Positions 36,575 through 46,990 of a DNA stretch of 64,000 nucleotides are shown here, in pieces (position 1 is the first letter of the stretch; every line of letters starts with the position of its first letter). Made by a program: the position numbers and the translations under genes. This DNA comes from Dictyobacter kobayashii. GTDB taxonomy: Bacteria > Chloroflexota > Ktedonobacteria > Ktedonobacterales > Ktedonobacteraceae. The notes below the pieces were generated by a model, which had not been told where the DNA came from, ran no database searches, and saw only the letters and a program-made list of their open reading frames with translations. The stretch is taken from NCBI RefSeq assembly GCF_003967555.1, contig NZ_BIFS01000002.1, positions 620,001 to 684,000 of the forward strand, given 5' to 3'.

Positions 36575-38576
36575 ATGGCTAAGAAAGTCGTCTACTCACT
36601 CCTCGCCTGTTGTCTCCTCTATTTTTTGTTACAGTCTGTACAACCCACGGTCGTTCATGCCAGCTCGCATGATAATAACGTCGAATGGAATGGTCTCTTT
36701 AGCGATCAAGGTCCCTTGTATGACAGTGCCCTTGAGCCTACATGCTCAACCCCGCTTACACTCTCTATGAGGACCTTTCATCAGGACATCACGAGTGCCA
36801 ATATCAAGTACTATGATACCGCCGATAGTAGCTTTCACTGGGTAGCCATGAGCTTCTCCAATACGGACGCGACGCAGCGTTTCGATATCTGGAAAGGTAC
36901 GATCCCGGCCAGTTGCTCGATCAAGTTACCGTTTTCAGATCAACGATGGCTCAGCCACTGCCTGGTATAATGCTAATGGCCCCTCTGCCAGCGAGCCCAC
37001 CAGCAGCGATTTCTACATCCTGCCAAATTTCTCCACGCCACAGTGGGCCAAGAATAGCGTGATGTATCAGATCTTCCCCGATCGCTTCTACAATGGGAAT
37101 ACCAGTAATGATGTCCAGACCAACCAGTATAGTTATCTGGGCTCACCAACTGAGCACAAAACATGGGGATCAAGCCCGGTCGCGGACAGCGGCTATTCAA
37201 ATAGTACGGTCTTCTTTGGCGGTGATCTCCAGGGTATCGATCAAAAGCTCAGCTACATCAAAAATACGCTGGGCGCCAACGCTATTTATCTGAATCCGAT
37301 CTTTACCTCGCCTTCCAACCATAAGTACGATACCCAGGATTATAATAATGTCGATCCCTCACTGGGTGGTAATGCAGCCTTCAGCCAGCTTGTCAGCGAT
37401 ATTCATAGCAGTTCCAATGGTCCGGCTGGCCACATCGTACTGGATGGTGTGTTTAACCATACTGGTACCTGGGATCAGTGGTTCAACGAGTACAATACCT
37501 ATCCTGGCGTCACGGGTGCCTACCAGAGCCAATCCAGCCAATACTATCCCTACTATACGTTTCAGCAATGGCCCAACCAGTATTCAACCTTCCTCGGCTA
37601 TAGCAGTCTGCCCAAACTGGATTATGGCTCAAGTGGGTCAGCTGTGCGCAATGCGATCTATGGCAACACAAACTCGATCGCCCAGAACTGGATTCGCCAG
37701 TATGGTATTGATGGCTGGCGATTGGATGCGGCACAATATGCAGATGCTGGCGGCAACAATGGTAGCGACGCCACCAACCACCAGATCTGGCAGGAATTCC
37801 GCAATGGCGTCAAAAGCGCGAACCCCAATGCGCTTATCTTCGGTGAATACTGGGGCAACGCCAACGCCTGGACCAATGGTAGTCCCTGGCAATGGGATGG
37901 CGCCACCAATTATGATGGCTTCACCCAGCCAGTCTCGGAATGGATCACGGGGGAAGACTATAGCGGCAATTCTGCCTCTATCGGTGTCTCGCAGCTCGAT
38001 AGCTGGTTACGCGGTACACGCGCCAACTATCCAACTCCCGTTCAGGATGTGATGCCAAACTTCCTGTCGAGCCACGATATTACGCGCTTCGGCCAACGCG
38101 CAGGCGGAGATATCTGGAAAACCTACCTGGCCGCCTTCCTGCAAATGACCTATGTTGGTCTTCCCACTATCTATTATGGTGACGAATATGGTATGCAGGG
38201 AGGAGCCGACCCCGATGACCGTCGTACCTTTGATTGGAGTCAGGGAAATACAGGCAACTCGGCAGTCGCCCTCTTCCAAAAATTGATCTCCATTCGCAAC
38301 AGCTATCCAGCACTGCGTACCGGCTCATTCATTACATTGGCAACCGACGATGCGAATAAGATCTATTCATTTGGACGGATGGACCAGAACAATCGCATCG
38401 CCGTCGTGCTCAATAATGATACGACCACGCACACCGAGAGCATTCCCGTCTACCAATTAAGCGTAACTGATGGCAGCCAGCTTACCGACAGGGTTAGCGG
38501 CCAGGTCTACACGGTCCAGAACGGCCAGGTCACCGTAACCGTTCAGGGCCACTATGGTGCAATCTTAGCGCAATAG
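36575..38576 (+). CDS. Secreted alpha-amylase, GH13 (single-base frameshift)
   Basis: About 666 residues after correction. The signal peptide (KKVVYSLLACCLLYFLLQSV..VHA) follows an ATG with TAGGAGGA upstream. An N-terminal beta-sandwich is followed by a GH13 barrel: MMYQIFPDRFYNGN, DGVFNHTG (region I), GIDGWRLDAAQ (nucleophile Asp), ALIFGEYWG (acid/base Glu) and FLSSHDITRFG (region IV). Frame one runs into LPFSDQRW; the other frame reads YRFQINDGSATAWYNANG. Removing one T at about 36926-36927 gives IKYRFQIND and restores the whole protein. The exact indel site is less certain than in the other cases. Should hydrolyse starch or maltodextrin outside the cell. Confidence 0.87.
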
Positions 38577-38597
38577 CTCTACCCATCCGCCTCTCAA

Positions 38598-38633
38598 TGA
38601 AGCTCCCCTCGCGTTTTAGCGAGAGGAGCTTCA
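38598..38633 (+). terminator. Hairpin terminator after the amylase gene
   Basis: 15-bp arms with one mismatch (38598-38612 and 38619-38633) close around TTTTA. It also lies 3' of the convergent SDR gene. Confidence 0.7.
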
Positions 38634-38669
38634 CAGCCCAAAGTCCGCTGCGGCGTGTAGCCCGGCAAG

Positions 38670-39413
38670 CTACCAGGGTAAGGGCTCCCCGTAGCGGAAG
38701 AAGCCACCTGTCGGACCATTGTCAGGCAGGTTCACTGCCCATACGATACTCGACGCCCCCTTCTCAACCGGACCGGCACCCATCGCCTCCATGCCAGGAG
38801 CGGTTGCGGTCAGGCCGGGGCAGACGGCATTGACGAGGATACTCGTGCCTTCCAGCTCTGCCGCGAGCTTCGAGGTGAGCGCGTTCAGGGCTGCTTTGGA
38901 AATACCATAGCTTGCCACCGATCCGCCATTGATTGTCAATCCAAATTGTTGGTCGCCATGAGACCCTGCTCCACTCGATACGTTCACGATGCGGCCATGC
39001 TGGCTCTTGCGAATGAGAGGCAACAATATTTGCGTGGTGCGCCACGCCCCGAATACATTCGTTTCTAAAATCGCATGAGCGGCCTGTAGATCAGCCGTCG
39101 TCGCCTTCTCTGTCCAATCGACGTAGGCAGCGGCATTGTTGACAAGCACGTCCAGCCGTCCAAATTCTTGCTCCAGGATAGTGGCAAGAGCGCGTATACT
39201 ATCATCTTGTGTGACATCGAGAGCGTATGGCCGAACATCTCGTCCCTCTTCAACCAACTGCTGTGCAGCGATGCTGGCCTTCGAAAAATCGCGTGCCGTG
39301 AGAAGCACCGTCATGCCCGCGCGCGCAAGCTGGCGACACACCTCCAGGCCGATGCCGTGACTGGAGCCGGTCACCAGCACGACCGGCGAACTTATTTGTT
39401 TCTTATCGTCCAT
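38670..39413 (-). CDS. SDR-family oxidoreductase
   Basis: About 247 residues. TGSSHGIGLEVCR is the cofactor loop, NNAAAYVDW the NAG-type motif, VSSGAG the catalytic Ser segment and YGISKAALN the Tyr-x3-Lys. GEPLPW at the end fits carbonyl-reductase-like SDRs. AAGGAGA five bases before the ATG supports the start. It lies downstream of an AraC gene on the same strand, 240 bases away, and could be its target. Confidence 0.9.
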   Translation of the reverse strand: MDDKKQISSPVVLVTGSSHGIGLEVCRQLARAGMTVLLTARDFSKASIAAQQLVEEGRDVRPYALDVTQDDSIRALATILEQEFGRLDVLVNNAAAYVDWTEKATTADLQAAHAILETNVFGAWRTTQILLPLIRKSQHGRIVNVSSGAGSHGDQQFGLTINGGSVASYGISKAALNALTSKLAAELEGTSILVNAVCPGLTATAPGMEAMGAGPVEKGASSIVWAVNLPDNGPTGGFFRYGEPLPW

Positions 39414-39652
39414 AGCACTCTCCTTAGTATTATTGCTTTTTAATAAACAGGTAAAAGTTCATCACTGATTCACTTTGGGTGTGCTGTTCTATGCGCAAGA
39501 GAGCAAGATAACTTCTTTCTCCTGATCCTCGCAAGCCTTCATCTTCATGAAAGTTCTCATGTATGAAGAAAAGTATACATGGGGTGATAGGCGAAACAAA
39601 AACCTGGATGTAGGCAAAAATGACCAATTTCTACGCTAGCCTGGATCTTGTT

Positions 39653-40567
39653 CTAGGTATGCTGCTTCGTGGCGTGATGACGATACTCAAGCGGCGTGAG
39701 TGCAAGCTTACGTTTGAAGAGCCGTGTGAAGTGCGTCGCTTCCTCAAAGCCCAGGTAATTCGCGATCTCACCAACGCTCAGATCAGTATAGTACAGCAGT
39801 TTCTTGGCCTCAAGCAACACGCGATCTACAATCAGGTCATATGCTTTGCGCCCAATCTCATTAGAGATAGCGTGGCTGAGATGATTCGGGGTCACATGCA
39901 ACAGGTCCGCATACGCTTGCACGGTACGCTGTGTGAGGTAATGTTGCTCAAGCGCCTGCAGAAACTGCGCTGCCAGTGAAGGGTGTATGGATGAATGAGC
40001 CTGGCGCGTACAGTAGCTTTCATACAGGCCCTTACAGTCGAACAGGAGTGTTAATAACAAACCCTGCAACATGGGTACACGATATGGATGCTGTTTATTC
40101 TTAAAGGTGCGCTCCAAACGTAGAAAATGGTCTCGGAGGGTAGCTTTCTCGGTGCTTGTTAGAGGAAGTATATGCAGTTCAGTAGGGCGAAAGAAAGGAA
40201 AATCTTCCAGCAGTGAGACCACATACTGACTCAGAAATTCAGGCTGGAAGTATAGCAGAAAGCCCTTTTGCGCCTCCCCTCGTATCCAGGCGGATACATG
40301 ACCGGGAGATTGAAAGGAAATGGTGTTACTTGGCCCGGCCAGACGCTCAGTGTTCAGTTCAATCACCGCATCCTGGGAGTTTTCCTCAAGCAGCAAAAGA
40401 CAGTAAAAACGCAAGGTGTAGGGCGGCATTACTTGCCGCGTCGAGGGGTAGGTCTCCTCAAGTGTGTATACATGAAAGTCGGGCAAGTCCGTACGTCCAC
40501 TGAAGCCCATGATTTCATGACTGTGATTAATATCATCAAAATGAAGAATCTGCTTTCGGCGTTGCAT
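39653..40567 (-). CDS. AraC-family transcriptional regulator
   Basis: About 304 residues. A cupin-type N-terminal domain (NTISFQSPGHVSAW, FLLYFQPEFLSQYV) is followed by the double HTH: RTVQAYADLLHVTPNHLSHAI and LSVGEIANYLGFEEATHFTRLFKR, then LTPLEYRHH. Proteins of this layout (MmsR/RhaS-like) often activate an adjacent oxidoreductase, here the SDR gene downstream. The gap 40568-40860 before the next gene contains only the hairpin described separately. Confidence 0.9.
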   Translation of the reverse strand: MQRRKQILHFDDINHSHEIMGFSGRTDLPDFHVYTLEETYPSTRQVMPPYTLRFYCLLLLEENSQDAVIELNTERLAGPSNTISFQSPGHVSAWIRGEAQKGFLLYFQPEFLSQYVVSLLEDFPFFRPTELHILPLTSTEKATLRDHFLRLERTFKNKQHPYRVPMLQGLLLTLLFDCKGLYESYCTRQAHSSIHPSLAAQFLQALEQHYLTQRTVQAYADLLHVTPNHLSHAISNEIGRKAYDLIVDRVLLEAKKLLYYTDLSVGEIANYLGFEEATHFTRLFKRKLALTPLEYRHHATKQHT

Positions 40568-40797
40568 TACTCCCCCATCGTACTAAACAAGCAAGGATCT
40601 AGACTGTTCCGCCCTCTATTATACAGCCCGGGCCGGTCTCCATTGAACAGGACACAAAGCATTATCACATGTTGTGTGGAGCGTGTGTTAGAAGACGAGC
40701 AAAAATCTATGCGCAGTTAGTGCAGATATGGCTTATATCCCATGCTTCAACGTTTTTACTTGTAAAATTAAATAAAATAATTAGCACATCTTTTTAT

Positions 40798-40834
40798 AAT
40801 AAAAACAGAGACATATGCTGTCTCTGTTTTTATT
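40798..40834. terminator. Hairpin with 16-bp arms and A/T tails
   Basis: Perfect arms (40798-40813 and 40819-40834) with a 5-base loop. The motif TTACTTGTAAAATT occurs on both sides (near 40757 and 40834). It sits 26 bases before the + strand start at 40861, so it could be a leader attenuator rather than an ordinary terminator. Confidence 0.5.
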
Positions 40835-40860
40835 ACTTGTAAAATTTGAAGGAGTAAGAA

Positions 40861-41322
40861 ATGCGTTTCTCTGGATTCTATCGACTGGTGTGTGTATTAC
40901 TATGTAGCATTGCCTGCATAGTTCTCGTAAGCGGGACGGCGGGGGCTCATGAGCGCCTGTCTGGTCAGCGCCTGCAGGCCCTGCGTGAGCTGGCGGCTCA
41001 TGCCCAGACGGTACAGAAGATATCCACTTATAATAGTGCAGCCTTTGTGATGAACTTCTCCATTGAGTATTTGAATCCCGATACAGGCGAGACAGGTACT
41101 GCGGGTGGAACCGACAACTATCCTGTTGGCCAGGAGCGAACCATCGATCTCGATAGTCTGGGCATCCCCGATGGATCGCTGGTGCGGCCTCATGTCAATG
41201 CCATTCTTGGAACCTCGAATTCTGGCGACCGCTACGTGCACTATCAGCATGGCAACGGCGGGGTAGCCTCGTATCGCGTAACAGGTACGACCTTTAATTT
41301 CTCGGTCTCGCTCGTTCAGTAA
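40861..41322 (+). CDS. Secreted protein of unknown function
   Basis: About 153 residues. A clear signal peptide (FYRLVCVLLCSIACIVLVSG..AGA) is followed by a helical stretch and a compact beta-rich domain: AAFVMNFSIEYLNPDTGETG, NYPVGQERTIDLDSLGIPDG, SGDRYVHYQHGNGGVASYRVTGT. The pattern suggests a small beta-sandwich but I do not recognise the family. GAAGGAG precedes the ATG. It is a single-gene unit between two strong hairpins. Confidence 0.75.
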   Translation: MRFSGFYRLVCVLLCSIACIVLVSGTAGAHERLSGQRLQALRELAAHAQTVQKISTYNSAAFVMNFSIEYLNPDTGETGTAGGTDNYPVGQERTIDLDSLGIPDGSLVRPHVNAILGTSNSGDRYVHYQHGNGGVASYRVTGTTFNFSVSLVQ

Positions 41323-41326
41323 TGTC

Positions 41327-41373
41327 GCTTTGTGTGCAGCGGGTTTTCAATGAAAATCTGCTGCACACAAAGC
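41327..41373. terminator. Hairpin terminator after the secreted-protein gene
   Basis: GCTTTGTGTGCAGC (41327-41340) pairs with its complement at 41360-41373; the inner GTTTTC/GAAAAT region extends the stem. Confidence 0.75.
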
Positions 41374-41460
41374 AGAAGTATTTCTACTATGGCCGTGAGG
41401 ATTAGATACATGCTGAGAAAACGCCAAAATATTTCTCTCTTATTTCTCTATAAAAAGGGA

Positions 41461-42135
41461 TTATGAAAGTATTTCCTCGGCCGCGGCAAGACCTTTCCGG
41501 GTTTCTTGATGCCAGATTTGCCATGCTTCGTCCTGTCCCATACTCGGGTCAGTAGCACATAAAGCCTCTAACTCGGCCAGTACCAGCAGAAAACGATCGC
41601 GGGCGATACGCGCCTGCGCTATACGCTCAGCCTCCATTTTCCCTTGCCGGCTCAAATGCAACGCGAGCAGCGCATGATCAAAACGTTGTAGAAGCGGGTC
41701 CAATACATCATCCGTTGTCACCTCGTCCGTTATAAGCGCCTTCCTGGTAGCGGCTAACCCTCTCTGTTGTTTGAAGCGCTGCTGCAAAGCTGTGAGCAGG
41801 AGAGGAAAAATCTCCTCAGCAGCCTGCAGCGCATTCTCAGCATCGATACGATCCATCAGCGTTTCTTCCACTGCCGTAGCCAGAATCGCTGCGCGCAAAC
41901 GTAGATGTTCATCCCCGGTCACCTGGAATGTCTCTACCACCAGATCTAAATCCTCCGGACTCAAAAGGTGGAAGCGGGGAACAACCAGCGACTGTTTCAA
42001 ACGTCTCACTTTTTCCCGATGCAACAGCCCTTCATGCATCAGGTCATTCAGGTTACACCCACGCTTGCGTAAGAGATCTTCTAATTCGCGGGCAAAAAGA
42101 TTCCAGCGTCTAGGCTCCGCGTTTTTCTGTGTCAT
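41461..42135 (-). CDS. Helical protein with an HTH-like N-terminus; paralog of the next small gene
   Basis: About 224 residues, predicted almost entirely helical. Residues 10-80 (FARELEDLLRKRGCNLNDLM..LLHREKVRRLKQSL) resemble an XRE-type DNA-binding or TPR-adaptor fold, though the recognition helix is not certain. Residues 130-222 (LLQRFDHALLALHLSRQGKM, FLLVLAELEALCATDPSMGQ, EAWQIWHQETRKGL) are clearly homologous to the 93-residue protein encoded divergently at 42411-42692. I do not recognise the family. The neighbourhood with a TPR-CHAT gene suggests a shared signalling role, which is inferred. Confidence 0.75.
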   Translation of the reverse strand: MTQKNAEPRRWNLFARELEDLLRKRGCNLNDLMHEGLLHREKVRRLKQSLVVPRFHLLSPEDLDLVVETFQVTGDEHLRLRAAILATAVEETLMDRIDAENALQAAEEIFPLLLTALQQRFKQQRGLAATRKALITDEVTTDDVLDPLLQRFDHALLALHLSRQGKMEAERIAQARIARDRFLLVLAELEALCATDPSMGQDEAWQIWHQETRKGLAAAEEILS

Positions 42136-42410
42136 CTCGTTCCTCCTTTAAAATAGAAACATAGTATCTTCTAAATTAACATCCTCTTTCTCTATAAGTA
42201 GATGAAATTAAAAATGCTTTTGTCAAAGGCGGAGAAACTCATATTGGTAGCTGGAGAAGCAGAGACAAAGAGAATACACAGTGGTGTGGCTAGGAAAATA
42301 GCGATAGGAGGGATATATTTGAAAAAGAAAGGAGCTATTTCCTTTGTTAGTCAAAGCGCTACACCAACGGTACACGATACAGTAATTTAGCAGCAACGAG
42401 AGGATTTCAG

Positions 42411-42692
42411 ATGACCAATCAGTCGTTACCGGAGAAATATATTTTAGAACCAATTTTAGTCCTGTTTGATCAAGCAATGCTTTCGCTCTATTTAAGTAGA
42501 CAAAGTCAAAAGGATCAAGAACGCTTGAAACAAGCACAAGTCGCACAAAAGCGCTTCCGCAATGTTCTCTCTGAACTCGAAAAGTTATGCGTAGTAGTTC
42601 CAGAGATGGAACAAGATGAAATCTGGAAATTCTGGCGCGAAGAGACGCATAGAAACTTAAAGCTAATAGAGGAAGACATCTCGCAACTCTAA
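42411..42692 (+). CDS. Small helical protein, paralog of the C-terminal half of the 41461 gene product
   Basis: 93 residues. LVLFDQAMLSLYLSRQSQKD, VLSELEKLCVVVPEMEQDEI and WKFWREETHRNLK align over the full length with the last 90 residues of its divergent neighbour. It lacks the HTH-like part. GAGAGGA precedes the ATG. The 275-base gap between the two genes holds their divergent promoters; a short frame within it (42202-42390) looks non-coding. Convergent with the TPR-CHAT gene. Confidence 0.72.
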   Translation: MTNQSLPEKYILEPILVLFDQAMLSLYLSRQSQKDQERLKQAQVAQKRFRNVLSELEKLCVVVPEMEQDEIWKFWREETHRNLKLIEEDISQL

Positions 42693-42852
42693 TCGATTTT
42701 TCGTCAACGATACCTCTGCCACCACCAACGCAAGAAGCTAAACCAAAGAAAAGTCTTTAGTTTAGAAAAATGCTTTTAATACTATTCTTCACCATGCAAT
42801 AATGCCGCCACGATTAATTATTGCGCTCGCTACCAACCCAATTGTACGGTCG

Positions 42853-45800
42853 CTACCAACCCAGCACGTGAAAGCCGGCCCAATAGTAGGGGTGGGCATA
42901 AGGTTGGGCGGTCGGCTCTTCTTGCTCCGCTCCATAACGGATCATTAGCTGAGCCTCATCGTCTTTCCAACGTGCCGATCGTCCTCGCACCGGTATATAG
43001 CGCCAGGATCGATGCGTCCCCTGTGTGAGAGTTTGTCCATCATTTGGAAGCGCTCCAAGAGAACGTGGCAAAGCACTTTGCCAGTGGGCAAGTTCCTGAT
43101 TAGTCACCGAACACAGCCATGATTGGGCACGTGCTAAAGCTGCTGCTGGAGGCTCATACTCCATCCGTGGCAACCATTCCTGGGCAAAACGTACCATCAA
43201 TAGATAGGTCGCCTTATCATCGACTACCCATTGTGCAGCAATTACTGCCCGCGCACCAGCTTGCAGCATTGCCGCCGCAAGACTATGAACCTCATCATGC
43301 GCCTGAAGATCTAGTTGAGCAGTCTGACAGGCTGCGAGCTGCAAAAGACGCAATCCCCGTAAATCAGCCTGATGACTTAACATTTCTGCCATCGTGATCC
43401 GCTCTTTATTGGCGAGAAGTAAGGCCGATTGCAAGAAATCCTGTGTATCAAAAAGACCATGGCAACATGCATTGACGATCCAGCGCTGGCTGAGTGCCGT
43501 AAGGAGCCGCTCACGGGTGGCCTGTTTTTTGAGATACACCTCAACCGGGAGGGAGGCGCGGCGCGCCAGGGTATAGACCGTGCGGGCTTCAGCCTCACTC
43601 CAGTCCAAATTCCCATGGGGATCGCCAAAGGTGGTTATGCCGGCCTCAGGACTACGTGAACTGGTAGTAGAAGACTGAAGAAGGGAACGTGCACTAGGAG
43701 CCACACTCGTGGGAAGCGTTTCCCCCACTGAGCGACCGTCAGGTAAGCGAACAGCTGTCAATGGGAAGGTAGCAAGCTGTCCACAAGGAATAAGTGTCAG
43801 GCTCGTTGCTCCTTGCTCTTGCAGCCATGCCATCACCGGAGAAAGAACGGTAGTACCAAGTCGCTCAAGACAGTATGTCAGCTCCTGTTGCAGGAAGAAG
43901 GCGTCAAAGGTTGCCTGCATCAACATATAATCTTCGCGGCTCAGCGAGGTAAGCGCTTGCTGTGCCAGTGCTGCAAAGGGAAGGCAGGATAGCGCTTCCT
44001 GCGCGGCATTGTTTAATGTACTGTTCTTCTGCAGAGAATGACACGTAGCATGTAACAATTTCACCTTCTCCTGGAACGTCTCCCCGTCCCACTGCTGGCA
44101 TAGCAGCTCGAATCCTTTTCCCATCTGGGCCGGAGCAAAACCGCCAAGAAGCTTTTCAGAGTGATCATCCAGACGTACCTCGATCAATTCATTGACGAAG
44201 GTATTCGTTAGATCCGGTATAGCGAGGGAAACAAAGCGAGCGGGGGATGCTTCTTGTTCCCCCAAAGCGACAACTGTAATCCCACCCCATGGGGTGGCAA
44301 CAAGATAGACGAGCGCATGTCCTCGACAAACATGTGTAGCAGCATTGAGAATGGTCTCAGCATTGAGAGACATATTCAAAAAGTCAGCAGGATCATGGGC
44401 GGCACGGATCTCGGTCACCAGTGCATCAAATGCAGCTTTGGCCTGTCGATAGGCCGCCGTATGATCAAGATCCAGGCGTCGCCGTGTATTCTCATCCAAC
44501 TCGCGTGATGGAGACGCGTGTAGCTTTGCTTGTGCGCTAACGAGTTCGGCTCGCACGCTAATATAGCGTTGCCGGAGTGCTTCATCGGTAATGAGTGCAG
44601 GATCGGCAGCATCGAAGGCCAACGCTTCGGCAAGCCCACGCGCGCGCCCCCGCTCAATCGTAACGGCCGCTTCGCTCACGCGTCCCAGACGATGAAGTGC
44701 GTACGCCAGTCTGGTCGCAGCTTCTCGGCCCTCTTTGAGAATCGCATCACGCCCTAATGTGCCAGTACCTAAAGCGACTAGCAAGTCTTCGGCCTCAAGA
44801 GCGATCATATAAGCCTGTTGCGCAGCCTCCCAGTTCCCACGTTGGGCCTCGGTCTCGGCAATGTTTAGTCGTACCTCATGTGATTTGCGCGGAAAAGCTT
44901 CCAGGGTATATATACGCAACGCTTCACGATAACAGGTAATAGCCTGAGCTAGATTTTCATCCTGTCCTCCCATGATGCGTTGCCTATAAATAGAACCAAG
45001 ATCATTGGATGTATCAGCATAATCCAAAGGAAATACGTCAAATGTTTGCACTCGTAAAGCTTCATGCTGGCAAGCGATGGCACGTTCCAGGTTTTCCGCG
45101 CGCTCACCCGCGATACGATCTGTATATGCAACGCCGAGATTGTGCTGTAGGAACGCATAAAAGTATGGGAACTCATCAAGTGTCCAAAACACGTAAGGTT
45201 TCGTGATAATGAGCAATAGCGAGCTCCAGATTTTCCCGCCGTTCGCCCGCAATACGCTGTGCATAAGCATTGCCAAGGTTATTGTGCAAGCCTGCATAGC
45301 TAGACGGGAGCACGTTATCGAAGGTCAAAATATGCGAGGCCTGGTGGTAGTGGGTAATAGCGAGCTCCAAATTTTCTCGCCGTTCTCCTGTTATGCGCTG
45401 TGTATATATATTGCCAAGACCACTTTGCATATCCGCATACTCGAATGGAAATGTCTCGCGTGTCCAAACACGCAAGGCTTCATGAAAACAGAGAATGGCT
45501 TGCTCCTGGTTTTCCCTCCGTTCGCCTGCAATGCGCTCAAAATATATAATGCCCATATTTTTCTGGAGTTGTGCATACTGATAAGGATAGCGCGTGAGCG
45601 TATAGACGAGTGAGACCTCAGTATAAAGGCTAAGGGCCATTTCAATCGCTTTGCTGCGTTCGGCTCCTGGATGTCGTCTCCAGGCATCAGCAAGTCCCCG
45701 CCTCAGAATCGCCTGAAGTTCCGGAGGGTAAGTAGTATCCCCTTGAATTTTCTGCAGTGCTTCCTGCAGCAATTCTGCTCGTGCCACCGCAGACTGTTCG

Positions 45801-46231
45801 GGACTCCTGGCCTGTCGCAAGACGTTCAAGCGCTGGTCAACTTCTTCCAGCCAGGGCGGCACATCAAGCACAAATCCACCATGCAAATTGATAAATGCTT
45901 CGCGAACCGCTTCAGCAGTCCCACCACGGCTTCGCGCATCCTGCCACAATAGAAGGGCTTCGCGTTGCCTTTTCGTCTGCACCACGTCCCCAATTGCCTG
46001 ATCGAGCAGAGCATACAAAATCGTCTCACTGTGTTCATCAAGCAAATAACAATGATCTTCTAGAAAGCGCCGCTGTTCTCGTGCGGTTAGAAGATTCAGC
46101 CATGTCTGTATTAGAAGAGAGTGATTGGCATACGTGCTCGAGGACAATGGAGAAGTACTCTCCTCCACATCAGGTTCGTTGGGGTTAGCATCGTCAGATG
46201 TTGGCGCATTCTGTCGATCGTGCTGCTCCAT
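42853..46231 (-). CDS. TPR-CHAT protein, caspase-like peptidase candidate (single-base frameshift)
   Basis: About 1125 residues after correction. Residues 1-200 are helical. About five TPR-like units follow (200-440), each of the form YADMQSGLGNIYTQRITGER-ENLE-AI-HYHEALRVWT. The C-terminal CHAT domain (about 840-1125) has the catalytic His in VNACCHGLFDT and the catalytic Cys in LLQLAACQTAQ, and ends HPYYWAGFHVLGW. The frame breaks inside a TPR unit at the run AAAA at 45186-45189 (TTTT in the gene). Removing one T gives ETLRVWTLDEFPY, matching the repeat consensus. The ATG at 46231 has AAAGGAT upstream. Possible roles include regulated proteolysis in defence or cell death; the substrate is unknown. 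Confidence 0.85.
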
Positions 46232-46383
46232 ACAAATCCTTTCATTAAGCAATAGTGGGATTTGTGTCTCTTAAGATAATTGATTATGTACAACCACTGC
46301 CTCTCAACGCTCAGGTCGAGACTTGCATGTATATTGCTCTTGAACAATATAGCATAGATCTGCAATTTTATACAAGCACCTCT

Positions 46384-46641
46384 TTAGTTCGTCGATACCT
46401 TCTCTTCTTCTTTTTTCAAGTAGTGGCTATAACGGGCGAAACAAAAAATGCAGCCAAGCATCAACAAGATGCCAACGCCTGTCGCAAGCATACCCAGAAT
46501 GGTCTGCGGATTAAAGATGAAGACGACCACACTGAGAAAAAAGATTGCCAGGCTAAAAAAGATTATTGCGGCAATACAATAGCGATCAGATAGGCGCATA
46601 TTCGCGCTTTCCATCTCAGACGAATTATCTCCCGTTGCCAT
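46384..46641 (-). CDS. Small membrane protein, two helices
   Basis: About 85 residues with two hydrophobic segments (AAIIFFSLAIFFLSVVVFIF and MLATGVGILLMLGCIFCF) and a charged tail KKEEEKVS. AGGAGA precedes the ATG. It is not a recognised family. Same strand as, and 59 bases after, the other small gene behind cydAB. Confidence 0.65.
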   Translation of the reverse strand: MATGDNSSEMESANMRLSDRYCIAAIIFFSLAIFFLSVVVFIFNPQTILGMLATGVGILLMLGCIFCFARYSHYLKKEEEKVSTN

Positions 46642-46700
46642 ATATGCTTCTCCTGAAAAATCTATCTTTCACAGCCTCATAGAAGCCGCTGGATGGTGAA

Positions 46701-46943
46701 TTATTCTTGTCCGGGTGTCCTTTTTTGCGTCACAAAGGCGAGCGCAAAAAGCAAGAACAACAGTGTCGCCAGCGCGATATAAACGCCAGGTTTTGCTTCT
46801 ACCTGGGAAGTCACCGCCTCCGGGGGTACCACTTCCTGTTTATGCGGCAGTGCAACCAGCAAGAGAAGGCTGATGACGCCAAGGAAAAATAGGACCACAA
46901 GTCCGTAGTCAAACAACGCAAGTGGGGTCATTGTTCCTTCCAT
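46701..46943 (-). CDS. Small membrane protein behind cydAB, two helices
   Basis: About 80 residues: LFDYGLVVLFFLGVISLLLLVAL, a Pro/Glu-rich loop, then VYIALATLLFLLFALAFVT and a basic end. Much larger than CydX (about 37 residues) and without its motif. Located 48 bases after the corrected cydB stop on the same strand, so it may belong to the cytochrome bd operon. The ATG at 46931 is an alternative start. Confidence 0.65.
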   Translation of the reverse strand: MEGTMTPLALFDYGLVVLFFLGVISLLLLVALPHKQEVVPPEAVTSQVEAKPGVYIALATLLFLLFALAFVTQKRTPGQE

Positions 46944-46990
46944 TTCCTACTTATACGGTGTTTCAGAACACACGACAATAACGATAGTGA

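Noticed and set aside
39430..39627. Possible 65-residue minus-strand gene between the AraC and SDR genes
   Set aside because: Biased composition, no Shine-Dalgarno and no similarity seen; probably leader of the SDR gene.
42202..42390. Possible 62-residue gene between the paralogous helical genes
   Set aside because: No ribosome-binding site, no recognisable features, and it lies in a divergent promoter gap.
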